Source of the DNA: an uncultured Micrococcales bacterium
GTDB lineage: Bacteria; Actinomycetota; Actinomycetes; Actinomycetales; Microbacteriaceae
DNA: 44,669 nucleotides
Direction: 5' to 3'
Assembly (NCBI GenBank): GCA_913056225.1
Contig: CAJXMQ010000001.1
Location: 1-44,669 of the forward strand
Of the stretch, positions 17,543 through 25,081 are shown piece after piece (positions within the stretch are counted from its first letter, which is position 1; every line of letters begins with the position of its first letter). Below the pieces are notes generated by a model that saw only the letters and a list, made by a program, of their open reading frames with translations, did no database searches and was not told where the DNA came from. A program made the translations under genes and the position numbers.

Positions 17543-18400
17543 ATGGACTTCCAACAGTTTTTGCAAGATTGGGAACCCCTAATCCGGATCACCTTTATAG
17601 TTCTTGGCGCCATAATTCTTGCCATTGTGTTGCGCATAAGCTCCAGAAGAGTTGTCAACGCGATTGTTCAGGGTGTGAATACCCATGCCAGAGAGATTGC
17701 GGACAAGGTAGTTGAGGAACAAAGGATTCTTCAGAGAACGAAGACCATCGCAAATGTTTTAGATAACTTCATATTGTGGGGAATCACCATCACCTCGATT
17801 GTGATGATTCTCAGTGAATTAGGTGTTGATATTGGCGCCCTAATCGCCGTTACTTCAATTTTGGGAGCCGCAATTGGCTTTGGTGCCCAGTCGCTGGTGA
17901 AGGATATTCTTAGCGGAATCTTTATTGTGTTTGAAGACCAGTATGGAATCGGAGACTGGGTAGACCTTGGCGAGGCAAACGGAGAAGTCGAGAAGGTTGG
18001 ACTTCGAATCACGGAGCTGAGAGATGTTCACGGAACCCTTTGGTTTGTAAGAAACGGTGAAATTCTACGAGTCGGAAACTACACGCAGGACTGGGCAAGA
18101 GCATTGCTTGATCTGCCATTCAGTTACGAAAATGACATCGACAAAGTGAACGCAATCATTTCAAACGTTGCTACAGAACTCGCCACAGACACCCAGCTTG
18201 GGCCTGCAATCCTTGGTGATCCAGAGATCTGGGGCATGGACTATGTGAGTGGCGAGCAGTTTGTTATCCGAGTAGCACTGACCACCAAACCATCCAAGCA
18301 GTGGGCAGTCACAAGAGAATTGCGCTCAAGACTGAAAACGGCATTTGATAAAGAGGGAATCGCTTTGCAAAAAGCCACCCGAATCAACCTCTCGAACTAA
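17543..18400 (+). CDS. MscS-family mechanosensitive channel
   Basis: The 285-residue protein is MscS-sized. Helix 1 is about 13-30, helix 2 about 72-91 and the pore-lining helix 3 about 96-128, with the glycine/alanine-rich run GAAIGFGAQSLVKD that is diagnostic for this family. A cytoplasmic beta domain follows with GDWVDLGEANGEVEKVGLRITEL and the FVRNGE segment. It should open under membrane tension and release solutes on osmotic downshock. The ATG immediately follows the pepN TAA, so translation is probably coupled, and the globin gene starts three bases after its own stop. The link to pepN is positional only. Confidence 0.92.
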   Translation: MDFQQFLQDWEPLIRITFIVLGAIILAIVLRISSRRVVNAIVQGVNTHAREIADKVVEEQRILQRTKTIANVLDNFILWGITITSIVMILSELGVDIGALIAVTSILGAAIGFGAQSLVKDILSGIFIVFEDQYGIGDWVDLGEANGEVEKVGLRITELRDVHGTLWFVRNGEILRVGNYTQDWARALLDLPFSYENDIDKVNAIISNVATELATDTQLGPAILGDPEIWGMDYVSGEQFVIRVALTTKPSKQWAVTRELRSRLKTAFDKEGIALQKATRINLSN

Positions 18401-18403
18401 GCC

Positions 18404-18784
18404 TTGGATTCTCAAACATTTCAGCAACTCGGTGGCGAACAAACTTTTTCCACGATCGCCAGAGTGTTCTATCAGGGCGTGAAAGCAGACCCTGTTTTGC
18501 ATGAGATGTATCCAGAGGCGGACCTAACCGCCGCCGAAGAACGCCTCCGCATGTTTTTAGTTCAGTACTGGGGCGGAAAAACCGAGTATCAAGAAAAAAG
18601 AGGGCATCCCCGACTAAGAATGCGTCACTCTCCCTTCAAGATAAATCCCAATGCAAAAAACCACTGGCTGAAAGCCATGAGAACGGCAGTCGATGCAGCT
18701 GAGCTTTCAGAGGCTGATGATGCCCTGGTTTGGGACTATTTCGAAAGAGCCGCACTTGCGATGGTGAACACTTTCGAGGATTAG
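18404..18784 (+). CDS. glbO: Group II truncated hemoglobin
   Basis: The 126-residue globin matches mycobacterial GlbO closely over its middle section (ERLRMFL.QYWGG and GHPRLRMRH). The proximal heme ligand is His75 in RMRHSPF, with Tyr23 at B10, Tyr36 at CD1 and Trp88 at G8, the usual heme pocket of group II proteins. Members bind O2 tightly and have been linked to NO or peroxide chemistry. The start is TTG three bases after the mscS stop with no clear ribosome binding site, so re-initiation after the channel gene is likely. Its last four bases overlap the convergent gene at 18781. Confidence 0.94.
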   Translation: MDSQTFQQLGGEQTFSTIARVFYQGVKADPVLHEMYPEADLTAAEERLRMFLVQYWGGKTEYQEKRGHPRLRMRHSPFKINPNAKNHWLKAMRTAVDAAELSEADDALVWDYFERAALAMVNTFED

Positions 18785-19434
18785 GAAATTCGGCTGGATT
18801 CTTTGGTTAAGACATGACCAAAGCTGGAGGAAAGCCTCAGCCAATTACTGGTTTTATAAACGTTGACCGGTTCATCCTTGACCAAAAACCCAAGACCAGC
18901 CATTGCAAATGCCGCGGCTCCGGGCAACATCAGGCCAATGTCCACAGGCCTTGACCAAATCTGTGCTCTGATTCGAGCTGCAACCGGACCACCCACCTGA
19001 TCCGGGAGTGATTCCGCCACGTCCTTGATGCCTTTTTTGGCCCACTCGCTGATCTGCTCTCCCGATATCTGTTCAACCAACTTCCAACCATTCCGCGGGG
19101 CTGAAATGCCTGTCCAGGAAGCTGGCTTGTGATCCAGAGGAACTTCCAAGTGCAGGCTTTGCTCTGCTTGCGGAAGTCTTTGCAAAACCTCGGATATCAG
19201 AACTACCGAGTCCAATTCGGTGGGCTCTGCAAGCTTCAAAGTTCGCATGCCAATTGCCGTGGGGCCATCTGCGAAAAGATTAGAAGTAAAAATTGGAGCA
19301 ACCGAAACCGCTAGAACATCACCGAATGCACGCAGCCTAACCACGCCATCCTCGTCCATTTTCTTTGCCCTGGACAAAAAGTTAGTCAGGTCGGTGGCTT
19401 GCTCGGGTGCGGTAAGGGAGAGTGCTGGCTTCAT
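18781..19434 (-). CDS. Conserved actinobacterial protein of unknown function
   Basis: I do not recognise a named family for this 217-residue protein. The first 170 residues are soluble and mixed alpha/beta, with SLTAPEQATDL near the start and repeated Leu/Val strands. A hydrophobic stretch at about 167-184 (IGLMLPGAAAFAMAGLGFLV) could be one membrane helix or a buried strand-helix unit. No enzyme motif or signal peptide is visible. The ATG start is supported by the sequence reading outward from a gap shared with the divergent tesB gene. It ends by overlapping glbO by four bases. Codon usage looks like its neighbours, so it is probably a real core gene rather than an import. Confidence 0.7.
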   Translation of the reverse strand: MKPALSLTAPEQATDLTNFLSRAKKMDEDGVVRLRAFGDVLAVSVAPIFTSNLFADGPTAIGMRTLKLAEPTELDSVVLISEVLQRLPQAEQSLHLEVPLDHKPASWTGISAPRNGWKLVEQISGEQISEWAKKGIKDVAESLPDQVGGPVAARIRAQIWSRPVDIGLMLPGAAAFAMAGLGFLVKDEPVNVYKTSNWLRLSSSFGHVLTKESSRIS

Positions 19435-19470
19435 CAGACCTCTAAACTAATGCAAGGAAAGCGTGCAGAT

Positions 19471-20325
19471 ATGAATCAATCACCAATTACTCAGCTGAGA
19501 AAGACTTTAGAACTTACACAGCTAGAGGAAAACCGATTCCAGGGCTCAAGTCTTTGGATGCCCCACGGAAGGGTCTTCGGTGGCCAAGTAATGGCTCAGG
19601 CTTTGGCGGCTGCAACCAAAACAGTTGATGAATCCAGACCGGTTCACTCCCTCCACGGTTATTTCCTAAGGCCAGGGGATGTTGATCAGGACATTATTTT
19701 TGACGTAGAAGTACTTCGGGATGGAAGGTCTTTCTCAGCTCGCAGGGTGCAGGCCATTCAAAATGAAAAAGTAATTTTTTCGATGATTTCAAGTTTTCAA
19801 ATAAGTGAGGCTGGCCCTGATCATCAAGTCGGCCCAACAGGCGATCACGGAGATCCGGAGAAGCTACCAAGTGCTAAACAGTTGCTTGGGGAAATTGATC
19901 ACCCTAGTGCCCAATACTGGGCACACAGCAGGCCCTTCGACATTCGTCATCATCCAGATGACATTTATCTAAAGGTTGAAAACGACTCGCCTCAGCAAAG
20001 CGTTTGGGTGAAAACTCTAGAGCCAATCGAATTAGCCCCAGAGATGCATGCGATTGCCCTCGCTTTTGCAAGTGATTACACAATCTTGGAATCTGGACTC
20101 AGAAAACATGGAATTAGCTGGGCCCACAGAGGAATGGCAAGTGCATCATTAGACCACGCGATGTGGTTCCACCGACCAGCAGATGTCAATTCTTGGATGC
20201 TCTACGAGCAGCAATCCCCTTCCACTCAAGGCTCGAGGAACCTGAACTTCGGAAAGATTTATCAAGATGGACAGCTGGTCGCCTCAGTTGCCCAGGAGGG
20301 CATGCTGAGGGTTCCAGGGAACTAG
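19471..20325 (+). CDS. tesB: Acyl-CoA thioesterase II
   Basis: The 284-residue protein has the double hotdog fold of TesB. The N-terminal half has HGRVFGGQVMAQAL and SLHGYFLRPGD; the C-terminal half has ASLDHAMWFHR and the final VAQEGMLR, supplying the Asp and Gln of the active site, with a Ser in QQSPS. It hydrolyses medium- and long-chain acyl-CoA to fatty acid and CoA. The frame is open further upstream; starts at ATG 19450 or 19471 are both possible. I chose 19471, where homology begins soon after, and AAGGA lies 12 bases upstream, a little far. The end overlaps the convergent ettA by four bases. Confidence 0.92.
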   Translation: MNQSPITQLRKTLELTQLEENRFQGSSLWMPHGRVFGGQVMAQALAAATKTVDESRPVHSLHGYFLRPGDVDQDIIFDVEVLRDGRSFSARRVQAIQNEKVIFSMISSFQISEAGPDHQVGPTGDHGDPEKLPSAKQLLGEIDHPSAQYWAHSRPFDIRHHPDDIYLKVENDSPQQSVWVKTLEPIELAPEMHAIALAFASDYTILESGLRKHGISWAHRGMASASLDHAMWFHRPADVNSWMLYEQQSPSTQGSRNLNFGKIYQDGQLVASVAQEGMLRVPGN

Positions 20326-22004
20326 TCCCTGGTTAGACGCCTGTAGGTTGTGCGATGAGGCTTTGCTGCCTCCTCACCTAAACGCTCAACCTTGTTCTCC
20401 TCGTAGGACTGGAAGTTTCCTTCAAACCAGTACCAGTTATCAGGATGTTCTTCGCTTCCCTCATAAGCAAGAATGTGGGTAGCCACGCGGTCCAGAAACC
20501 ACCTATCGTGGGTGATGACCACAGCGCAGCCAGGAAATTGCTCCAAGGCGCTTTCTAAACTTCCCAAGGTTTCAACATCCAAATCATTGGTGGGCTCATC
20601 CAACAGCAATAGGTTCCCACCCTGCTTCAACGTAAGAGCAAGGTTTAGCCTGTTGCGCTCACCGCCAGAAAGGACTCCTGCTGGTTTTTGCTGATCTGGG
20701 CCCTTGAACCCAAATGCCGCAACGTATGCGCGGGATGGCATTTCAACATTTCCAACCTTGATGTAATCAAGTCCATCTGAAACTACTTCCCACAGAGATT
20801 TCTTGGGGTCAATGCCAGCGCGACCCTGGTCAACGTAGCTGATTTTCACGGTCTCACCGATCTTCAACTCTCCGCTGTCAATCTCTTCTTGACCAACAAT
20901 GCACTTGAAAAGAGTTGATTTTCCGACACCGTTGGGGCCAATGATTCCAACAATGCCGTTTCGTGGAAGCCTAAAACTCAGATCAGAAAACAGTGATCGG
21001 TCGTCAAAACCCTTAGCGATTGAATCTGCCTCGATGACAACATCTCCTAGACGCGGTCCGGGAGGAATCTGGATTTCTTCAAAATCAAGCTTTCTGGTCT
21101 TTTCTGCTTCGCTCGCCATTTCCTCGTAGCGTGCCAACCTAGCTTTGGACTTTGTTTGTTTGGCCTTGGGTGACGACCTTACCCACTCCAATTCTTCTTT
21201 TAGGCGCTTGGACATCTTGGCGTCTTTTTTGCCCTGAACCTGCAATCTCTCCTGCTTTTTCTCAAGGTAGGTGCTGTAGTTTCCCTCGTATGGGTAGGCA
21301 CGTCCTCGGTCCAATTCCAAAATCCACTGGGCAACATTGTCTAGAAAGTAACGGTCGTGTGTAACTGCCAACACGGCACCTGGGTATTTGGCAAGGTGCT
21401 GCTCCAGCCACAAAACACTCTCAGCATCAAGGTGGTTGGTCGGCTCGTCTAACAAAAGTAAATCTGGTTTTTCTAAAAGCAATTTACACAGAGCCACTCT
21501 TCTGCGCTCTCCACCGGAAAGATGAGTCACTGGTGAATCACTTGGTGGGCAGCGCAAAGCGTCCATCGCTTGCTCTAGTTGGTTTTCTAGGTCCCAAGCA
21601 TCCAGCCGATCAATTTCTTCTTGAAGCTTTCCCATTTCCTCCAAGAGAGTGTCGTAATCGGCATCTGGGTTGGCAAGTTCCTCTGAGATCTGGTTGAAGC
21701 GGTCAACCTTGGCGATGGTGTCTTTGACAGCCTCCTGGACATTGCCAAGAACTGTTTTTTCCTCGTTCAGGGGAGGCTCTTGCAACAAAATCCCTACCGA
21801 ATGACCAGGAGCCAAGCGCGCTTCACCATTACTGGGCTGATCCAGACCAGCCATAATTTTCAAAACTGATGATTTTCCAGCGCCGTTGGGCCCAACGACA
21901 CCTATTTTTGCTCCGGGATAAAACGCCAGTGTGACATCGTCAAGGATTACCTTGTCCCCGTGCGCCTTACGGGCGCTAATCATCTGATAGATAAATTCAG
22001 CCAT
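20322..22004 (-). CDS. ettA: Energy-dependent translational throttle protein (ABC-F)
   Basis: The 560-residue ABC-F protein has two ATP-binding domains and no membrane part. Walker A of domain 1 is GPNGAGKS at 38-45 and that of domain 2 is GPNGVGKS; both domains carry LSGGER signatures and LLLLDEPTN Walker B segments. The linker (residues about 240-320, rich in Lys/Arg/Glu) is the tRNA-interacting P-site motif. EttA binds the ribosomal E site and regulates the first steps of elongation according to the ATP/ADP ratio. It sits next to an ssb paralogue, the same pairing as in Mycobacterium as I recall. ATG start, 50 bases after the ssb stop. Confidence 0.95.
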   Translation of the reverse strand: MAEFIYQMISARKAHGDKVILDDVTLAFYPGAKIGVVGPNGAGKSSVLKIMAGLDQPSNGEARLAPGHSVGILLQEPPLNEEKTVLGNVQEAVKDTIAKVDRFNQISEELANPDADYDTLLEEMGKLQEEIDRLDAWDLENQLEQAMDALRCPPSDSPVTHLSGGERRRVALCKLLLEKPDLLLLDEPTNHLDAESVLWLEQHLAKYPGAVLAVTHDRYFLDNVAQWILELDRGRAYPYEGNYSTYLEKKQERLQVQGKKDAKMSKRLKEELEWVRSSPKAKQTKSKARLARYEEMASEAEKTRKLDFEEIQIPPGPRLGDVVIEADSIAKGFDDRSLFSDLSFRLPRNGIVGIIGPNGVGKSTLFKCIVGQEEIDSGELKIGETVKISYVDQGRAGIDPKKSLWEVVSDGLDYIKVGNVEMPSRAYVAAFGFKGPDQQKPAGVLSGGERNRLNLALTLKQGGNLLLLDEPTNDLDVETLGSLESALEQFPGCAVVITHDRWFLDRVATHILAYEGSEEHPDNWYWFEGNFQSYEENKVERLGEEAAKPHRTTYRRLTRD

Positions 22005-22054
22005 TTGTTACTTTCCAATTCGAAGTGAATGCCCTCAAATTGTAGTTGACTGTG

Positions 22055-22453
22055 TTAGCTAGCTGCTGAGGCCAGCTCTTCAGATTCTGCTGATTGGTAG
22101 ACAGTTCTCTCAAAGACACTTGTGCCCCAAGTCAAATCGTGGCCGATGCCGAGTGCTTCTATCTCCACACTGGTTCCAGTTTTCTCTCCGTTGTCCCAGT
22201 CTTTTACTCGAATCCGACCGTTCACAATCACGCGTTGGCCTTTCTCCAGACTGGCAGACATGTTTTCAGCAATCCTTCTAAATCCGATTACCGTGTACCA
22301 ATTGGTGTGAGAGTCTTCCCACTGAGCCAACTCACGGTTATAACGTCTGGTTGTGCAAACCAATCTGAATGAGGTTATTGGATATCCATCCTTGGTGGTT
22401 ACTGTTCTTGGGCTGGTGGCAACCAAGCCCTGCAATGAAACTGTTTCTTGCAT
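22055..22453 (-). CDS. Second single-stranded DNA-binding protein (SsbB-like)
   Basis: The 132-residue protein has a single OB fold: VSLQGLVATSPRTVTTKDG, a Trp-containing strand (NWYTVIGF) and the basic loop KGQRVIVNGRIRVKDW, all typical of bacterial SSB. It lacks the acidic C-terminal tip (DDDIPF type) through which the main SSB recruits repair and replication proteins, ending instead in ELASAAS. This, and its place beside ettA rather than between rpsF and rpsR, suggests the accessory SsbB. The longer frame starts at 22519, but AAAGGAG with a proper gap precedes the ATG at 22451-22453, so that start is used. Confidence 0.88.
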   Translation of the reverse strand: MQETVSLQGLVATSPRTVTTKDGYPITSFRLVCTTRRYNRELAQWEDSHTNWYTVIGFRRIAENMSASLEKGQRVIVNGRIRVKDWDNGEKTGTSVEIEALGIGHDLTWGTSVFERTVYQSAESEELASAAS

Positions 22454-22550
22454 GTGATTCTCCTTTCGAACTGAATTCAGTTTGAAAGAATTTAGAAGCT
22501 GCAAACTAGCCTGAAACACAACTGTTGATAAGTGGCCAAATAAATACTTG

Positions 22551-23072
22551 TTAGCGCATTAGTTCAGAAAAACTTGACCTTACCTTGGCAAGTTTTGGAG
22601 ATACCACTGCAATGCAGTATCCCTGACCGGGGTTTTTAGCAAAATAATCTTGGTGATAGCCCTCTGCTTCGTAGAAAACATCCAGCGGAACTATCTCGGT
22701 GACGATATTGTCTCCCCAGATTTCTTTTGATCGCTCGAGTGCCTCCTCAAACAAAAGCTTCTGACCCTCGTTTTCATACATCATGCTCGAGCGATACTGG
22801 CTACCAACATCTGCACCCTGTCGATTTAGCTGTGTTGGGTCATGCAGAGTGAAGAAAATGTCCAGTATTTTTGCTGACGAAATCACGCTCGGATTGAACT
22901 CAACCTGCAGCACTTCGGCGTGTCCTGTGTCGATTGTGCAGACCTGTTCATAGGTCGGATTTGGGATGTGCCCACCGGCATAACCAGCTATTGAAGTTTC
23001 GACTCCAATAACATTTCTATAAACTGCGTCCAAACACCAAAAACATCCGCCACCAAGAGTAAATTTTTCCAT
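22551..23072 (-). CDS. msrA: Peptide methionine-S-sulfoxide reductase A
   Basis: The 173-residue protein begins MEKFTLGGGCFWCLDAVYR; Cys10 in GCFWC is the nucleophile that reduces methionine-S-sulfoxide, and Cys13 is a second motif Cys. Further family landmarks are GYAGG, the HAEVLQVEF strand and DPTQLNRQGADVGSQYRS. A late Cys in GYCIAV may act in disulfide resolution, with thioredoxin restoring the enzyme. It repairs oxidised proteins in the cytosol. There is no MsrB fusion. A thioredoxin gene lies about 1 kb away, though on the opposite strand and not in the same operon. ATG start; 51 bases separate it from the divergent transporter. Confidence 0.95.
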   Translation of the reverse strand: MEKFTLGGGCFWCLDAVYRNVIGVETSIAGYAGGHIPNPTYEQVCTIDTGHAEVLQVEFNPSVISSAKILDIFFTLHDPTQLNRQGADVGSQYRSSMMYENEGQKLLFEEALERSKEIWGDNIVTEIVPLDVFYEAEGYHQDYFAKNPGQGYCIAVVSPKLAKVRSSFSELMR

Positions 23073-23123
23073 GTCTCTAGCCTAAGCTTCTCTGGTGCTT
23101 AAACTAAATTCAGCGGTCATAGA

Positions 23124-24119
23124 TTGACCCAGCGGTATCCGCTACTGGGGGCTTTCTATGCGGTGCTAGCAGCTTTCTTATTTGGTATAAATGGCGCAAC
23201 CTCCAAAGTTGCCATTACCACCGGGTTGACTCCGGAACAGGTCGTATCCGTTCGCACCCTGACCGCTGCCCTGCTGGCACTGGGTTGGGCAATTGCCAGA
23301 AACCCCCGATTGTTAAAAATCCATATCTCCGATCTCCCTCGGCTGATGATTTTGGGAGGCATCGGAGTGGGTGCATTGCAATGGACATACTCAATTGGTG
23401 TTTCTAATCTGCCAGTGGGCATTGCGCTACTCATCGAATACACCGCAGTGATCATGATTCCGATTGCAACTTTCTTGTTTTTCAAAGAAAAAGCGAAGCC
23501 GCAACTTTGGGTTGGCGCGTTTTTGGTGGTTATCGGCCTAGTGATGGTCAGTGAGATCTGGGCTGGAGGACTAAATCCAACGGGTGCCATTTTTGCATTC
23601 GGGGCAGCACTTTGTTTGACCTATTACTTCATTGGTGCTGAGCGCATCCAAAGAAGAGTGAGCACCACGGCGGTGATGGTCTATGCCATCGGCACCGCAG
23701 CGATCATGTTTTTCATCTTTGCAGACTGGGGAAGCCTGGAGCCTGGGGCGTTACAGCAAACAGTCAATCTAATGGGAAACCTTGAAGGATTTGACGTTCC
23801 GCAGTGGTGGTTGATGGTTTGGCTTGGGATTATGGGAGCCTTCCTGCCAATGCTTTTCACTTATCTCGCCGTCAGACACATCTCATCAACGGTTATGGGG
23901 GTGATTTCAACGAGTGAGGTTCTGTTCGCGTTTTTGTTTGGTTTTATCTGGCTTGGGGAAACGATTGGCATCATTCAAACCATCGGGGGTATCGTGGTAC
24001 TAACAGGAATATTTATCGCGCAAACCTCACGAGTTAGGCGTTTAACACGTAGAAACGGAGAAATCAATGTCAACAGTAGACCTAACGCTGGAGGACTTCG
24101 AGAAGACAGTACTGTCTGA
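23124..24119 (+). CDS. EamA/DMT-family membrane transporter
   Basis: The 331-residue protein has ten predicted helices arranged as two EamA repeats (about 8-135 and 150-285), each rich in Gly/Ala and ending in LxGExI-type motifs (WLGETIGIIQTIGG). DMT family members export amino acids, nucleosides or other small metabolites; the substrate cannot be told from sequence. The start is TTG at 23124 with only a weak ribosome binding site, but no other start preserves the first helix. The last 18 codons lie inside the thioredoxin gene in a different frame: a 53-base same-strand overlap, unusual even in this compact window. Confidence 0.88.
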   Translation: MTQRYPLLGAFYAVLAAFLFGINGATSKVAITTGLTPEQVVSVRTLTAALLALGWAIARNPRLLKIHISDLPRLMILGGIGVGALQWTYSIGVSNLPVGIALLIEYTAVIMIPIATFLFFKEKAKPQLWVGAFLVVIGLVMVSEIWAGGLNPTGAIFAFGAALCLTYYFIGAERIQRRVSTTAVMVYAIGTAAIMFFIFADWGSLEPGALQQTVNLMGNLEGFDVPQWWLMVWLGIMGAFLPMLFTYLAVRHISSTVMGVISTSEVLFAFLFGFIWLGETIGIIQTIGGIVVLTGIFIAQTSRVRRLTRRNGEINVNSRPNAGGLREDSTV

Positions 24120-24441
24120 GGGAATTACCTTTGTAGATTTTTGGGCAGAGTGGTGCGGTCCTTGCAAGTCATTCGCCCCAATTTTTGAAAAAGCCAGCGA
24201 GGACAACCCTGAGCTGACATTTGCCAAAGTCGACACCGAAGCAGAGCAGCAGCTTTCACAGATGGCTGGCATCTCTTCGATTCCAACCTTGATGATTTTC
24301 AGAGACGGCATCTTGTTGTTCAACCAGCCTGGAGCGCTCCCAGCGCCTGCGCTAGAAGAACTGATTGGCAAGGTTCAGGATCTTGACATGGATGAGGTAA
24401 AGGCAGAGATCGCCAAAGAGCAAGCTAAAGGTGAAGAATAA
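24067..24441 (+). CDS. trxA: Thioredoxin
   Basis: The 124-residue protein has the thioredoxin fold with active site WCGPC, Cys30 and Cys33, and the cis-Pro in ISSIPTL. It reduces disulfides in cytosolic enzymes such as ribonucleotide reductase and MsrA. The C-terminus has about 15 extra acidic and basic residues (DMDEVKAEIAKEQAKGEE) beyond the usual end. CGGAGA before the ATG gives a clear ribosome binding site. The start lies 53 bases within the end of the transporter gene, and the end overlaps the next small gene by 11 bases. With no signal peptide it should be cytosolic. Confidence 0.95.
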   Translation: MSTVDLTLEDFEKTVLSEGITFVDFWAEWCGPCKSFAPIFEKASEDNPELTFAKVDTEAEQQLSQMAGISSIPTLMIFRDGILLFNQPGALPAPALEELIGKVQDLDMDEVKAEIAKEQAKGEE

Positions 24442-24670
24442 TTCACTAGCCATGCTGGCCACGGTGGCCGGCGTTGGTGTCTTGGCCTGGTGGGTGGGAT
24501 TTTTCGACCCCCAGACTTGCTCACCCGATGTTCAACTTGAGGGCTGGACATCATGCGAACAAATTGCTAACCAGCAGGGAATCGCCTTTTGGCTTTTAGT
24601 CGGAATAGTCCTCTTCGGAGTGATAGTTACCAGCATTGGAGCCAGAAGAAAAAATAAGAGAGACAAATAG
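24431..24670 (+). CDS. Small two-helix membrane protein with a loop cysteine pair
   Basis: This 79-residue protein is not one I recognise. Helix 1 spans about 8-25 and helix 2 about 52-70, and the tail ARRKNKRDK is strongly positive, which places both ends in the cytosol and the loop outside. The loop carries Cys30 and Cys42. It directly follows trxA and overlaps it by 11 bases, so a redox role is tempting but unproven. The GTG at 24431 is the first in-frame start after a weak ribosome binding site; ATG at codon 8 is an alternative. A terminator follows the stop. Confidence 0.65.
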   Translation: MKNNSLAMLATVAGVGVLAWWVGFFDPQTCSPDVQLEGWTSCEQIANQQGIAFWLLVGIVLFGVIVTSIGARRKNKRDK

Positions 24671-24677
24671 TCCTCAA

Positions 24678-24711
24678 AGCCTTAATTTAGGGGCTATTTT
24701 TCTTCTTTTTT
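24678..24711 (+). terminator. Rho-independent terminator after the trxA operon
   Basis: AGCCTT pairs with GGGGCT (two wobble pairs) around a six-base loop AATTTA, and the hairpin is followed by ATTTTTCTTCTTTTTT. The stem is modest but the U-rich tail is strong. It lies eight bases after the stop of the small membrane protein gene and should end the eamA-trxA transcript. Confidence 0.6.
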
Positions 24712-24770
24712 GCCTGGTGATGTCTTGAGCTTGCAATCTCATGCAGGAATAGCAAAATCCAGGAGAGTCG

Positions 24771-24800
24771 TTGCTTAATATAGATAATTGTCTATATAGT
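24771..24800 (+). promoter_or_regulatory. Promoter for the 77-residue protein, probably leaderless
   Basis: TTGCTT at 24771-24776 and TATAGT at 24795-24800 are 18 bases apart. The ATG at 24807 begins six bases after the -10 hexamer, which is where transcription itself would start, and no ribosome binding site is present. A leaderless mRNA, common in Actinobacteria, is the simplest reading. Confidence 0.55.
24778..24797. promoter_or_regulatory. 20-base palindromic operator between -35 and -10
   Basis: ATATAGATAATTGTCTATAT has perfect seven-base arms (ATATAGA and TCTATAT), a single mismatched pair, and a symmetric AATT centre. It fills exactly the space between the -35 and overlapping the -10 element. 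Such placement fits a dimeric repressor (MarR, PadR, GntR/YtrA or similar) that blocks RNA polymerase. No regulator gene is present nearby to assign it to. Confidence 0.6.
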
Positions 24801-24806
24801 GATTTC

Positions 24807-25040
24807 ATGAGCGAATTCAACTACACAAAGTGCTCCAAGCCTTTCCAGAGCCAGCAAGAGGCACGAGATTTCATGCTGGAGAAGAAATTCAAGGGTTCGA
24901 TTCTTGCCCGAGAGGATGGGAATTTCACAGCTGTTTGCCCAACCTATCCAGAGGGCTATTACCCAGATGCAGTCACGGTGGAAGTCATCGAGGAAAAAGA
25001 TTTTAAATCGCTGCAAGTAGTTGATGCCGATTGTTGTTGA
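24807..25040 (+). CDS. Small cysteine-containing protein of unknown function
   Basis: This 77-residue protein starting MSEFNYTKCSKPF is not one I recognise. It is soluble, with no signal peptide, and has four Cys residues: one near the start (Cys9), one in VCPTYPEG, and a final pair in DADCC. The middle contains alternating basic and acidic residues. The frame is open 12 codons further up, but those codons run across the promoter and palindrome, so the ATG at 24807 is preferred. It lies alone between a terminator and putA and is probably tightly regulated. A metal- or redox-related role is possible from its Cys residues, but nothing more can be said. Confidence 0.65.
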   Translation: MSEFNYTKCSKPFQSQQEARDFMLEKKFKGSILAREDGNFTAVCPTYPEGYYPDAVTVEVIEEKDFKSLQVVDADCC

Positions 25041-25069
25041 TTTGATTCGAAATGGGCACTGTTAATCCC

Positions 25070-25075
25070 TAGACT
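25070..25075 (+). promoter_or_regulatory. Possible -10 element for putA
   Basis: TAGACT lies six bases before the putA ATG at 25082, mirroring the leaderless arrangement upstream, and no ribosome binding site is seen. No good -35 hexamer is found at 16-19 bases, so this is weak. Confidence 0.3.
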
Positions 25076-25081
25076 TTGTGC

